Origin: Flavobacterium suncheonense GH29-5 = DSM 17707
Lineage (GTDB): Bacteria > Bacteroidota > Bacteroidia > Flavobacteriales > Flavobacteriaceae
NCBI RefSeq assembly: GCF_000430025.1
Contig: NZ_AUCZ01000010.1
Location: forward strand, 1-64,000
Reading direction: 5' to 3'
DNA: 64,000 nucleotides
The notes under the pieces are model-generated. The model worked only from the letters and a program-made list of their open reading frames with translations, ran no database searches and had not been told where the DNA came from. The position numbers and the translations under genes are program-made. The first letter of the stretch is position 1. Each line of letters begins with the position of its first letter. Shown here piece after piece: positions 41,808 to 49,743 of this stretch.

Positions 41808-42928
41808 TACGAAATAATTTGTTTGGTAACTGTTTCCGGATTTAATTCATAAAATAGGGGTAATCGAACCAATGTGTCGGTAAAACGATCCGTTTCCGTC
41901 AAATCCCTGCCGTCATGTTTTTCAGCATAAAAAGGACTGCTGTGCAGACTGATATAATGAAAAACAGGATGAATGTCTTGTTTTCGAAGCTTATCAATTA
42001 AAGCGGTGCGTTGCTCAATATTTTTACAGATTAGGTAAAACATGTGCCCGTTGTTCGTGGCATACTCCGGAACTTGCGGCAATCCAATCTGTTGCTCTTC
42101 GGCCCAACTTCTTAACTGCTTGAAATAATTGTCCCAATGCTGGGTTCTGACTTTCTGAATCTCTTCCAGATTCTCTAACTGTGCCCACAAAAAAGCTGCG
42201 ATTACTTCCGAAGGCAAAAAGGAACTTCCGATGTCCACCCAACCGTATTTGTCTACTTCTCCTCTGAAAAACGCTGAACGGTTCGTGCCTTTTTCCCAGA
42301 TAATTTCCGCACGCTGGATAAACTGCTCATCGTTGATGGCCAACATACCCCCTTCTCCGGAAATAATATTTTTGGTTTCATGAAACGAAAAAGCTGCCAA
42401 ATGACCGATGGAACCCAGCGCTCTTTTAACTCCATCTTTTCCAGTGTAATAACTGTCAATGGCTTGCGCGGCATCTTCCACCACATATAAATTATGCTTT
42501 TGCGCCAAATCCATAATGGTGTCCATTTCACAAGCTACACCGGCATAATGAACGGGAACAATGGCTTTGGTTTTTGGTGTAATTAAAGACTCCAGTTTTG
42601 AGGTATCCATGTTAGGATGGTTTTGCATGCTGTCGGCAAACACAATCTTCGCCCCGCGCAACACAAAAGCATTCGCAGTGGACACGAAAGTATACGACGG
42701 CATGATGACCTCATCACCTTCTTTGATGTCGATTAAAATGGCCGCCATTTCCAATGCATCAGTACACGATGTGGTCAGCAGGCATTTTATAAACCCAAAC
42801 TTTTCTTCAAAGAATTTTTGACATTTTTGGGTATACTTCCCATTACCGGAAATTTTACCTGAAGCTACTGCATCGGTAATATACTCCGTTTCTTTTCCTG
42901 TTAGATAAGGCTTGTTAAATGGTATCAT
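41807..42928 (-). CDS. WecE/RffA-like dTDP-4-amino-4,6-dideoxyhexose aminotransferase
   Basis: A 373-residue PLP enzyme of the DegT/DnrJ/EryC1 family. The start MIPFNKPYLTGKE and VTSCTDALEMAA-like TSCTDALEMA match WecE. EDAAQAID (near residue 151) holds the cofactor-contact Asp, and Lys186 in AFSFHETKN is the Schiff-base lysine. The FHETKN form is the one found in WecE/RffA rather than ArnB. It should aminate dTDP-4-keto-6-deoxyglucose, made by RfbA and RfbB of this window, to a 4-amino-4,6-dideoxyhexose. The formyltransferase gene is seven bases upstream. Confidence 0.88.
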   Translation of the reverse strand: MIPFNKPYLTGKETEYITDAVASGKISGNGKYTQKCQKFFEEKFGFIKCLLTTSCTDALEMAAILIDIKEGDEVIMPSYTFVSTANAFVLRGAKIVFADSMQNHPNMDTSKLESLITPKTKAIVPVHYAGVACEMDTIMDLAQKHNLYVVEDAAQAIDSYYTGKDGVKRALGSIGHLAAFSFHETKNIISGEGGMLAINDEQFIQRAEIIWEKGTNRSAFFRGEVDKYGWVDIGSSFLPSEVIAAFLWAQLENLEEIQKVRTQHWDNYFKQLRSWAEEQQIGLPQVPEYATNNGHMFYLICKNIEQRTALIDKLRKQDIHPVFHYISLHSSPFYAEKHDGRDLTETDRFTDTLVRLPLFYELNPETVTKQIIS

Positions 42929-42935
42929 TTGTAGA

Positions 42936-43601
42936 TTATTCTGCTACTTTTTTCCAAAACACCTCCGAAAGAAAACCAACGGTATACGGAAGTGCTGGTG
43001 AAAATGTTATATGCTTGTTATTAATTATAGCCTGTTTTGTACTGCCGGAATCAATCTTTAAAATCGTAAAAATCCCTCCCAACAAAAGCAGGGATGACGA
43101 CTTAAAAACCGTATCAATTACCTGTTCATCTTTATCCCAGTCTACCGGGAAAGACGATTGGTGTAAAATTTTACCGGCATCCACTTCTTCATTAACCATA
43201 TGGCAGCTGCCTCCCACAAAGCCCACATTCTGAATCTTGGCCTGCGCAACGGTTTCCATGCCTATCACACCGCCAAAAGCCGGTAATAAAGAATAATGCA
43301 AATTAACGAATCGTTCCGGATACAGGGAAAGGGTTTCGGTATCGATGATTTTATGAATGTTGGTAACGATGACGTCCGGAGCCAGATGGCGCAATTCCTG
43401 CTGGAGTTCTTCGGTATGGGTTCGGTTGTACTTGATTTTTCTGGCGTAAATGTTTTTATCCGCAGCAAAGTCAAGAGCCGTACAGTCCCGGTCTGCAATG
43501 ACCCCGACCACTTCAACATTCATCTTCAGCGCTTCCAAAGCGTAAAAAATGAATTTTAAAGAACCGCCACCACCGGAAACAAGAAAAACAATCCTATTCA
43601 T
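42936..43601 (-). CDS. PurN-like sugar N-formyltransferase
   Basis: A 221-residue enzyme with the catalytic Asn100, His102 and Asp141 arranged as in GAR formyltransferase (NLHYSLLPAFGG and EEVDAGKIL). The start MNRIVFLVSGGGGSLKFI is also PurN-like. PurN is a housekeeping gene normally linked to purine genes, but this copy lies between a GT2 and an aminotransferase in a glycan operon. I therefore infer that it formylates the amino-sugar nucleotide from the next enzyme, using N10-formyl-tetrahydrofolate. The ATG at 43601 overlaps the GT2 stop by eight bases; a TTG further upstream is unlikely. Confidence 0.82.
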   Translation of the reverse strand: MNRIVFLVSGGGGSLKFIFYALEALKMNVEVVGVIADRDCTALDFAADKNIYARKIKYNRTHTEELQQELRHLAPDVIVTNIHKIIDTETLSLYPERFVNLHYSLLPAFGGVIGMETVAQAKIQNVGFVGGSCHMVNEEVDAGKILHQSSFPVDWDKDEQVIDTVFKSSSLLLLGGIFTILKIDSGSTKQAIINNKHITFSPALPYTVGFLSEVFWKKVAE

Positions 43602-44520
43602 AAATTTTTTTAACAATGCTGTTGGGTCTTCCCTGCACCTGACGGAAAATCTTATAAATGTAAATACCGATAATCCCCAGAAAAGTTGAAATTACTCCTA
43701 ATATTAAAACGTTAATGGCTACAATCGAGGTCCAGCCTAATTGTACTTCGTCCTGATAAATTAATTTCTCGATACCAAGGTAAAGAATAAACAGAAAACT
43801 GAAAAAGGAAATTGTAATTCCAAAATAAAACAACCATTCCAGCGGTTTACCGGTGAACGACGTAATCGCCTGTAGCATCAGTTCAGCCCTTCGTTTTATG
43901 GAATAGGTACTGGCGCCTTCCCTAACGCCTTTTTTAACCGGCAGTCCTTTTTGGTTGAAGCCTATCCAATGCCACATTCCGCCCATGAACAAATTGGCAT
44001 CCTGAAGTTGTAACAACGCGTCGACATACTGTCGGGTCATCAAACGTTCGGTAAGCAGGTTGTGGGGGATTTTGGTGTCGGAAAGTTTATTTATGGCATG
44101 CCAAAACAGGCTGCCGGCATTTTTCTCAATAAAATTGCCTTTTCTGGTTTCCTGATAGCCATACACTACATCGAGCGTACTGTCTTTGCCCATTTCTTTA
44201 TAGTAATCCACGATTACATATGGAGACGTTTCCAAGTCATTGTCGATTAAAAAAACATACTCGCCTTTGGAATGCGCCAAACCGGCCTGTATGGCATAAT
44301 GATGCCCGAAATTTCGGGACAGATCAATCAGTTTCAGCTGCGGATACTGCTCTTTCTGCGCTAAAAGATAGGCAAGAGAATCATCCGGGGAACCGTCGTT
44401 CACAAAAATCAACTCGTACGCTTCAATTTTAAGAACTTTTATGGCCGCTGTCATTTCTTTGAGAAACACCTCCAGAAACGGTTTGGAACGATATAATGTG
44501 GTAACTACGGATAATTTCAT
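43594..44520 (-). CDS. GtrB/ArnC-like GT2 with two C-terminal helices
   Basis: A 308-residue enzyme that should move a sugar from a nucleotide to undecaprenyl phosphate. The GT-A part has LSVVTTLYRSKPFLEVFL, IFVNDGSPDDS, FGHHYAIQAGLAHSKG and FLIDNDLETSP (metal-binding DxD-like). The last 90 residues have two membrane helices (near 235-255 and 270-292). IYIYKIFRQVQGRPN ends the protein, as in polyisoprenyl-phosphate glycosyltransferases. It sits between the ATP-grasp and formyltransferase genes with overlapping ends on both sides. Confidence 0.87.
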   Translation of the reverse strand: MKLSVVTTLYRSKPFLEVFLKEMTAAIKVLKIEAYELIFVNDGSPDDSLAYLLAQKEQYPQLKLIDLSRNFGHHYAIQAGLAHSKGEYVFLIDNDLETSPYVIVDYYKEMGKDSTLDVVYGYQETRKGNFIEKNAGSLFWHAINKLSDTKIPHNLLTERLMTRQYVDALLQLQDANLFMGGMWHWIGFNQKGLPVKKGVREGASTYSIKRRAELMLQAITSFTGKPLEWLFYFGITISFFSFLFILYLGIEKLIYQDEVQLGWTSIVAINVLILGVISTFLGIIGIYIYKIFRQVQGRPNSIVKKIYE

Positions 44521-45626
44521 AATAGCTCGACTTTTTTATTCGATTGGTATATTAAATAACCTGAACGATCGTTGCTGTTGGTAACTTCCTTGAGCGTTTC
44601 ACTCAAAATTTGCTTTTCCACATCGAAAGCATTCACGCCGGAAAAATACGGATTTATTGCTTCTGTTTCCTTACAAAGAAAATAGACGCCTGAAAATTGA
44701 TGATTGTTTAAAACCGGTGACTCAAAAGAATTCAACGCAATATCGATTACGCCTTTAACAAAATCGTAACCTGTAGACAATGCCACCAAATGTGAACCGA
44801 TGAAATCACCGCCCATTCTAGCGCCCACTTCGATAACAAAAACTTCACCGTCCGGAGTAATTTTAAATTCGGAATGTCCTGCGCCGTTTTTAATATCCAA
44901 AGCGTCTAAACATTTTAATGTTTCTATTTTGATTTTCTCCTGAATGTCAGAAGGCAACTGCGAAGGTTGATGATGTGCTAATTCCACAAAGTGAGGCGCT
45001 CTTGTTGTGACTTTGTCAGTAATGGCCAAAATATAATGGCTGCCGTTCCAGGAAATAGTTTCTACACTCACTTCTGCTCCTTCGATATAGTGTTCCACTA
45101 AGGCTTGTCCGGAAAAAGATTCCTGAATGGCATAAGTAATGGCTGATTCCAAAGCATCTGCTGAAAGTACTTTGGTCACACCCCGGCTGCCGGAACGGTC
45201 TGCTGGTTTTACGATTACCGGAAAATGCAGGGACGGAACCTCCCTTTCCCATTCTGTAACTACCGCGAATTTTGGTATCGCGCAACACTGGGCGGCAAAT
45301 GCTTTTCGCATCTCCCCTTTATTGGTGGAAGCCAAAGCGGAAGCATACGAATTGGAGATTAAGTTTAGTTTTTCGGCTACATAGCAAATCGTCGGAACGG
45401 CCATGTCTGTGGCAATCGTGGTTATACCATCAATCCCTATTTCAGTACATTTCTCAAGGATTGCTTCCTTCTCCAAAATCGAAATCGGATAGAAATACGC
45501 TGCAACCTCTTTGCACACAGCTCCTTCCGGCCAGGCAAAACAGTGGGTCTCTATCCCCATCGCATTGGCTTTTTCCACTAACGGCAACTGCAGGTAACTT
45601 GCTCCGATTATGGCTAATTTTTTCAT
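44517..45626 (-). CDS. ATP-grasp ligase
   Basis: A 369-residue enzyme. The N-terminal pre-ATP-grasp fold has MKKLAIIGASYLQLPLVEKA. The core has FPVIVKPADRSGSRGVTKV (near residue 134, the ATP-binding lysine loop), ALVEHYIEGAEVSVETISW (near residue 172) and FVIEVGARMGGDFIGSHLV (near residue 267, the metal ligands). Members join a carboxylate to an amine or thiol with ATP. In this glycan operon it could attach an amino or hydroxy acid to an amino-sugar, but the substrate is not visible. It overlaps the next gene by four bases. Confidence 0.83.
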   Translation of the reverse strand: MKKLAIIGASYLQLPLVEKANAMGIETHCFAWPEGAVCKEVAAYFYPISILEKEAILEKCTEIGIDGITTIATDMAVPTICYVAEKLNLISNSYASALASTNKGEMRKAFAAQCCAIPKFAVVTEWEREVPSLHFPVIVKPADRSGSRGVTKVLSADALESAITYAIQESFSGQALVEHYIEGAEVSVETISWNGSHYILAITDKVTTRAPHFVELAHHQPSQLPSDIQEKIKIETLKCLDALDIKNGAGHSEFKITPDGEVFVIEVGARMGGDFIGSHLVALSTGYDFVKGVIDIALNSFESPVLNNHQFSGVYFLCKETEAINPYFSGVNAFDVEKQILSETLKEVTNSNDRSGYLIYQSNKKVELL

Positions 45627-45629
45627 ATC

Positions 45630-46031
45630 CTAATACTTCACCGTAACCATAGTTCCAACAATAATCAACACCAAACCAACTGCTTTCCCCACGGTAAAGG
45701 TTTCACCCAAAAATAAAACCCCAATCATAAAAACCAGAGCCGGCGCCAGACTCATAAAAGGATATGCTGTGGTAATTTCTAATTTAGTCATGGCGGCCAT
45801 CCAGAAAAGCGAGGCTATAAAAGCCGAAACAAATCCGGAAAACACAAAAGGATCAAGAATCAGTTTGGTTAAATAAATTCCTTTATCTATCACCCTTTCT
45901 GGTAAAATCACTTTTAAAAGAGACAACCTCCATTTGAGAACAATCTGACCGTAAACCGTAAAAAACAGGGTACCCGCAATATATAGGTATGGATTCATAT
46001 ACCGGAAAAAATTTAATAATGACGAATTCAT
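45630..46031 (-). CDS. SMR/EamA-like four-helix membrane protein (ArnE/ArnF-like)
   Basis: A 133-residue protein with about four helices. They are PYLYIAGTLFFTVYGQIVLKW, a second around residue 60, a third with AYPFMSLAPALVFMIGVLF, and a last with GLVLIIVGTMV. The SLAPALV part with an upstream Y-P and a final GETFTVGKAVGLVLIIVG is typical of small multidrug resistance-like subunits such as ArnE/ArnF. ArnE/F is thought to flip undecaprenyl-phosphate aminoarabinose. It is the first gene of the cluster. The ATG at 46031 is preceded by AGAGGAA, so it was chosen over a later ATG at 45998. Confidence 0.75.
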   Translation of the reverse strand: MNSSLLNFFRYMNPYLYIAGTLFFTVYGQIVLKWRLSLLKVILPERVIDKGIYLTKLILDPFVFSGFVSAFIASLFWMAAMTKLEITTAYPFMSLAPALVFMIGVLFLGETFTVGKAVGLVLIIVGTMVTVKY

Positions 46032-46063
46032 ACAGCAAATTCCTCTGTAACACAACGCCAATA

Positions 46064-46071
46064 CAAAACTA
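46064..46071 (-). promoter_or_regulatory. -7 promoter element at the head of the glycan cluster
   Basis: TAGTTTTG on the minus strand fits TAnnTTTG. The predicted transcription start near 46057 leaves about 26 bases to the ATG at 46031. The -33 element is weak. Confidence 0.55.
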
Positions 46072-46227
46072 AAAAAAAAGCGCAGAACACCTACTTTTAT
46101 TATTTATTTCATCGTCTGAATCGTTAAATGACACTTTCATCGTCAATTTCCCCCCTTAACCGAAAAAAAGAACACTTCCAACCGATATTAAATAACTTTA
46201 TGTGTTTAATTTTCAATGTGTTGAATT

Positions 46228-49200
46228 ATGAAATCGACAGCTACGTTATTCTACTTGTTTGTTCTGTTCTTGTTAAATCCTGCTTGGTCGCAGAGCCTTG
46301 CCATCAATGAAGTGCTTTCGTCCAATACGTCGGTCAATGCCGATGAAGACGGGAATTACGAAGACTGGGTGGAAATCTACAATTACGGCGGAATTCCCGT
46401 CAACATGAACGGTTACGGTCTTTCGGATGAAGCTGCATTGCCTTTTAAATGGGCCTTTCCCAATATCACCCTGAATCCCGGACAATACCTTTTGGTCTGG
46501 TGTTCCGATAAAAACCGCATTACGGTGGGTAATCCGCTGCATACCAATTTCAAAATCAGTTCGGCAGGAGAAACAATCCGGCTGACCAGTCCTTCTTCGG
46601 TAACCGTAAGCACTATGCCGGCAGTGGCTTTACAACCCAATGTTTCCTACGGAAAATCCCCGAACGGAACCGGCAGTTATTTTTATTTTGCAACCCCCAC
46701 ACCCGGACAGCCCAATTCCACAACAGCGTATGCGGAAGCGCTGAATCCACCTTCCTTTTCCCAATTGGGCGGTTTTTACACCACCGGATTTAACCTGAGT
46801 CTTTCTTCGGCTACACCCGGAACCACCATCATTTACACGCTGGACGGCTCCGATCCCGACGAAAACAACCTGGCCGGCACCACCTATTCCTATAAAAACA
46901 GCTATGCCGAACTGGCCGGACAATCCGGAGGGCCGATGCTGCAAAACAGTTTCCGCTCGTTTACCTACAGCTCGCCCATCACCATTGTAAACCGATCGGC
47001 ACAAGCCAACAAACTCGCGGCCATCTCTTCCACCCAGCACCATACTCCCGCTTATCTCCCGTCAAGCCCCATCTTTAAAGGAACAGTCGTACGGGCAAAA
47101 GTCATAAAACCGGGTGCCTTGCCCAGTAAGACAACTTCTCATACTTATTTTATAACGCCTGCCGGCAGCAGTGAATTTTCGCTTCCGGTAGCCTCTATCA
47201 GCCTTTCTGAAAACAAATTGTTCAGCTATACCAATGGCATTTTCGTGGCCGGTTTGTTGTTCGATAACTGGAGAACAGCTAATCCTACGGTAGATTCTGA
47301 TATTTACGAAAACAATTTTGACGCCAACTTCCATGTGTCGGGTGATGCTTCCGAACGCTCCGGCAACATTACCTATCTGGTAAACGGCACCGAAGTCGTC
47401 AATCAGGATATCGGTCTGCGGATTAACGGAGATTCCTCTCGAGGCTGGCAAAGCAAATCCTTCCGGTTGGTGGCCAGGGGCGAATACGGCAATGAAACGA
47501 TAAACTATGCCTTTTTTAACGATACGCCGTTGTCGGTGTTTAACCGTCTGATTTTGCGCAACTCCGGTGGCGATTTTTTCGACACCATGTACCGCGATGC
47601 CTTTGCCCAGGAACTGGTAAAAGGAACCGGATTGGAAACCCAGGCTTATCAGCCCACCATCACTTTTGTAAACGGGGAATACTGGGGCATTTTAAATTTA
47701 CGGGAACGCTATGATAAATATTATTTTAAAAACCTGTACGACATCGGGGAAAACCAACTCGATTTGCTGGAAGACGATTTAAGGGCCACCGAAGGTGATG
47801 ATGTGCACTACAATGCCATGGCCTCTTATTTAACCAACAACAGCTTGGCAATTCAGGCGAATTTCGACTATATCAAAACCCAGATGGATGTAGACAACCT
47901 TCGGGATTATTACATTGCCAACATTTATTTCGACAATGTAGACTGGCCGGGCTGGAATACCGTTTTCTGGAGAAAAAAAACCGCTGCCTACCAACCGAAT
48001 GCCCTTTACGGACAAGACGGAAGATGGCGGGCGGCCATGAAAGACAACGACGACTGTTTCGGAATGACCACCGGTATGATGAATCACAACAATTTAGCCG
48101 TGGCGACCGATCCTAATGGCCCCGAATATCCGAATCCGCCTTCGTCTACCCTGATTTTACGAAGTCTTTTGGCCAATAACACCTTTAAAAACAATTTCAT
48201 CAACCGGTTTGCCGATCTGATGAACACCTATTTTCTGCCCAGCCGTTTTACCGCCGTGTCCAATGCCATGAAAGCCCGCATTCAGCCCGAAATGCAGGAA
48301 CATCTCAACCGCTGGAACGCTTCGGATTACGGATGGTGGGAAGAAGCCATCAGCAACATGAACAACTTCGGAAATGTAAGGCCTGCCTTTCAGCGCCAGC
48401 ACATCCGGGCTAAATTCGGCATCAGTTCCAACATTACGGCAACTCTGGATGTTTCCGAAATGGCACACGGGTATATCAAAATGAATACCGTTGATATTAC
48501 AGAAAATACGCCCGGGGTTTCCGCAAATCCTTATCCGTGGACGGGGATTTATTTCCACAACATTCCGGTAACCCTGAAAGCCATTCCGTTAAACGGCTAC
48601 CAGTTCAGTCATTGGAGCGGGGCTTCCACCAGTACAGACCCTGAGATTACGATTACCCCTACAGCTAATTTTTCGGTTACGGCCCATTTCATTCCGACGG
48701 GAAATACCAATACGCCGCAGATTATTTATTATTGGATGATGGACACGGCACTTGCCAACGATACGCCTTTAACCGCTGTCAATTCGACTTATGAACTTAA
48801 TCCGGAAGGCGTTTTGCAATACCAATCCTGTCTGGTGGGTTATCCTTTTACCAGCACCCATCCAAACTGGCGGAAAGCATCTATGGAGCGCCGCAACAGT
48901 CCGACTCCGTTAAATTATATTCCGCAGGTGAATGGCGGAAAAGAATATGCGTTTTCGGATATGCGGGGTTTACAAATAAAACAACCGTTCCAGAGTGGCG
49001 GTTTGCAAAACACCATGATTTTCAATTTCTCTACAGCCGGATACCAAAACATTAAATTTGCTTTTGCTGCCTTAGACGAAGGGGCCGCCACCGGTATTAC
49101 TATTGATTATGCCACCAATGCCGGAGCTCCGGTATGGACGACTGCCGGAATGAGCGCTTCTTCCTACCCGATTACCAATGCCTACCAGCGCATCGAAACG

Positions 49201-49584
49201 GATTTTACGCCAATTGCGGCTGCCAACAACAATCCGAATTTTAAAGTACGCCTCCGTTTCACCGGACCTAACATGACCGCCGACACCGGAGCGCGGGTAA
49301 CCTTTAACAATGTTAGTGTGGAAGGGGTTGCCACCACTTTAAGTGTTCCCGAAAATCCGCTTCCTGAATTCTTAGTTTATCCTAATCCGGTACAGGATGT
49401 TTTACACTTAATGCATGATTACGCTTTCGTAGAGTATACGCTCTTCACCATCGACGGCAGAATCATCAGAAAGGGAACTCTGGACAACCGGGAGCTTAAT
49501 GTTTCATCGCTTCCTTCCGGGGTGTATCTGTTGCGCTTACAGGCCGATGATAAAACCGCTGTTAGAAAATTCATCAAACAATAG
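46228..49584 (+). CDS. Type IX secreted CotH-kinase protein, first copy
   Basis: A 1118-residue secreted protein. Signal peptide 1-22; lamin-tail domain about 23-150 (AINEVLSSN, DWVEIYNYG); a chitobiase-C-like domain about 165-310 (IYTLDGSDPDE). The CotH kinase-like core is about 320-690, with IGLRINGDSSRGWQSKSFRLVA-type, GEYWGILNLRERYDKYYF and the metal-binding D606-N-D608-D-C-F-G. Next come a bacterial repeat domain (GYQFSHWSGAS), a beta-sandwich and a type IX sorting domain (VYPNPVQD, SSLPSGVYLLRL, KFIKQ end). CotH proteins phosphorylate proteins outside the cell in spore-formers; the target here is unknown. It is a tandem duplicate of the next gene. Confidence 0.88.
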   Translation: MKSTATLFYLFVLFLLNPAWSQSLAINEVLSSNTSVNADEDGNYEDWVEIYNYGGIPVNMNGYGLSDEAALPFKWAFPNITLNPGQYLLVWCSDKNRITVGNPLHTNFKISSAGETIRLTSPSSVTVSTMPAVALQPNVSYGKSPNGTGSYFYFATPTPGQPNSTTAYAEALNPPSFSQLGGFYTTGFNLSLSSATPGTTIIYTLDGSDPDENNLAGTTYSYKNSYAELAGQSGGPMLQNSFRSFTYSSPITIVNRSAQANKLAAISSTQHHTPAYLPSSPIFKGTVVRAKVIKPGALPSKTTSHTYFITPAGSSEFSLPVASISLSENKLFSYTNGIFVAGLLFDNWRTANPTVDSDIYENNFDANFHVSGDASERSGNITYLVNGTEVVNQDIGLRINGDSSRGWQSKSFRLVARGEYGNETINYAFFNDTPLSVFNRLILRNSGGDFFDTMYRDAFAQELVKGTGLETQAYQPTITFVNGEYWGILNLRERYDKYYFKNLYDIGENQLDLLEDDLRATEGDDVHYNAMASYLTNNSLAIQANFDYIKTQMDVDNLRDYYIANIYFDNVDWPGWNTVFWRKKTAAYQPNALYGQDGRWRAAMKDNDDCFGMTTGMMNHNNLAVATDPNGPEYPNPPSSTLILRSLLANNTFKNNFINRFADLMNTYFLPSRFTAVSNAMKARIQPEMQEHLNRWNASDYGWWEEAISNMNNFGNVRPAFQRQHIRAKFGISSNITATLDVSEMAHGYIKMNTVDITENTPGVSANPYPWTGIYFHNIPVTLKAIPLNGYQFSHWSGASTSTDPEITITPTANFSVTAHFIPTGNTNTPQIIYYWMMDTALANDTPLTAVNSTYELNPEGVLQYQSCLVGYPFTSTHPNWRKASMERRNSPTPLNYIPQVNGGKEYAFSDMRGLQIKQPFQSGGLQNTMIFNFSTAGYQNIKFAFAALDEGAATGITIDYATNAGAPVWTTAGMSASSYPITNAYQRIETDFTPIAAANNNPNFKVRLRFTGPNMTADTGARVTFNNVSVEGVATTLSVPENPLPEFLVYPNPVQDVLHLMHDYAFVEYTLFTIDGRIIRKGTLDNRELNVSSLPSGVYLLRLQADDKTAVRKFIKQ

Positions 49585-49601
49585 TTGTTTCACGATATAA
49601 G

Positions 49602-49638
49602 AAAAAGGGATGCTTTTCGGAGTATCCCTTTTGTTTTT
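49602..49638 (+). terminator. Terminator after the first CotH gene
   Basis: AAAAGGGAT and ATCCCTTTT form a nine-bp stem with a 12-base loop followed by TGTTTTTT. Confidence 0.75.
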
Positions 49639-49696
49639 TACACAATCCCTACTCGTTTTTTGACGATTATATCTGCTTTGTAACGACAATAAAATA

Positions 49697-49724
49697 TTGA
49701 CCTTTAGAGGGTTAAGTATATTTG
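49697..49724 (+). promoter_or_regulatory. Promoter of the second CotH gene
   Basis: TTG (49697-49699), 17 bases, TATATTTG (49717-49724) matches the Bacteroidetes consensus; the ATG is at 49744. Confidence 0.65.
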
Positions 49725-49743
49725 TTATACTAATATATGGGTT

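Noticed and set aside
42936-43601. Housekeeping purN
   Set aside because: The catalytic triad fits PurN, but the overlapping neighbours are glycan genes and the purine gene purD is 16 kb away in a separate unit. A phylogeny could still overturn this.
30152-46031. A true L-aminoarabinose (Arn) pathway
   Set aside because: There is no ArnD, no ArnA dehydrogenase domain, and the aminotransferase has the WecE form. The UXS enzyme belongs to a different transcription unit and makes UDP-xylose.
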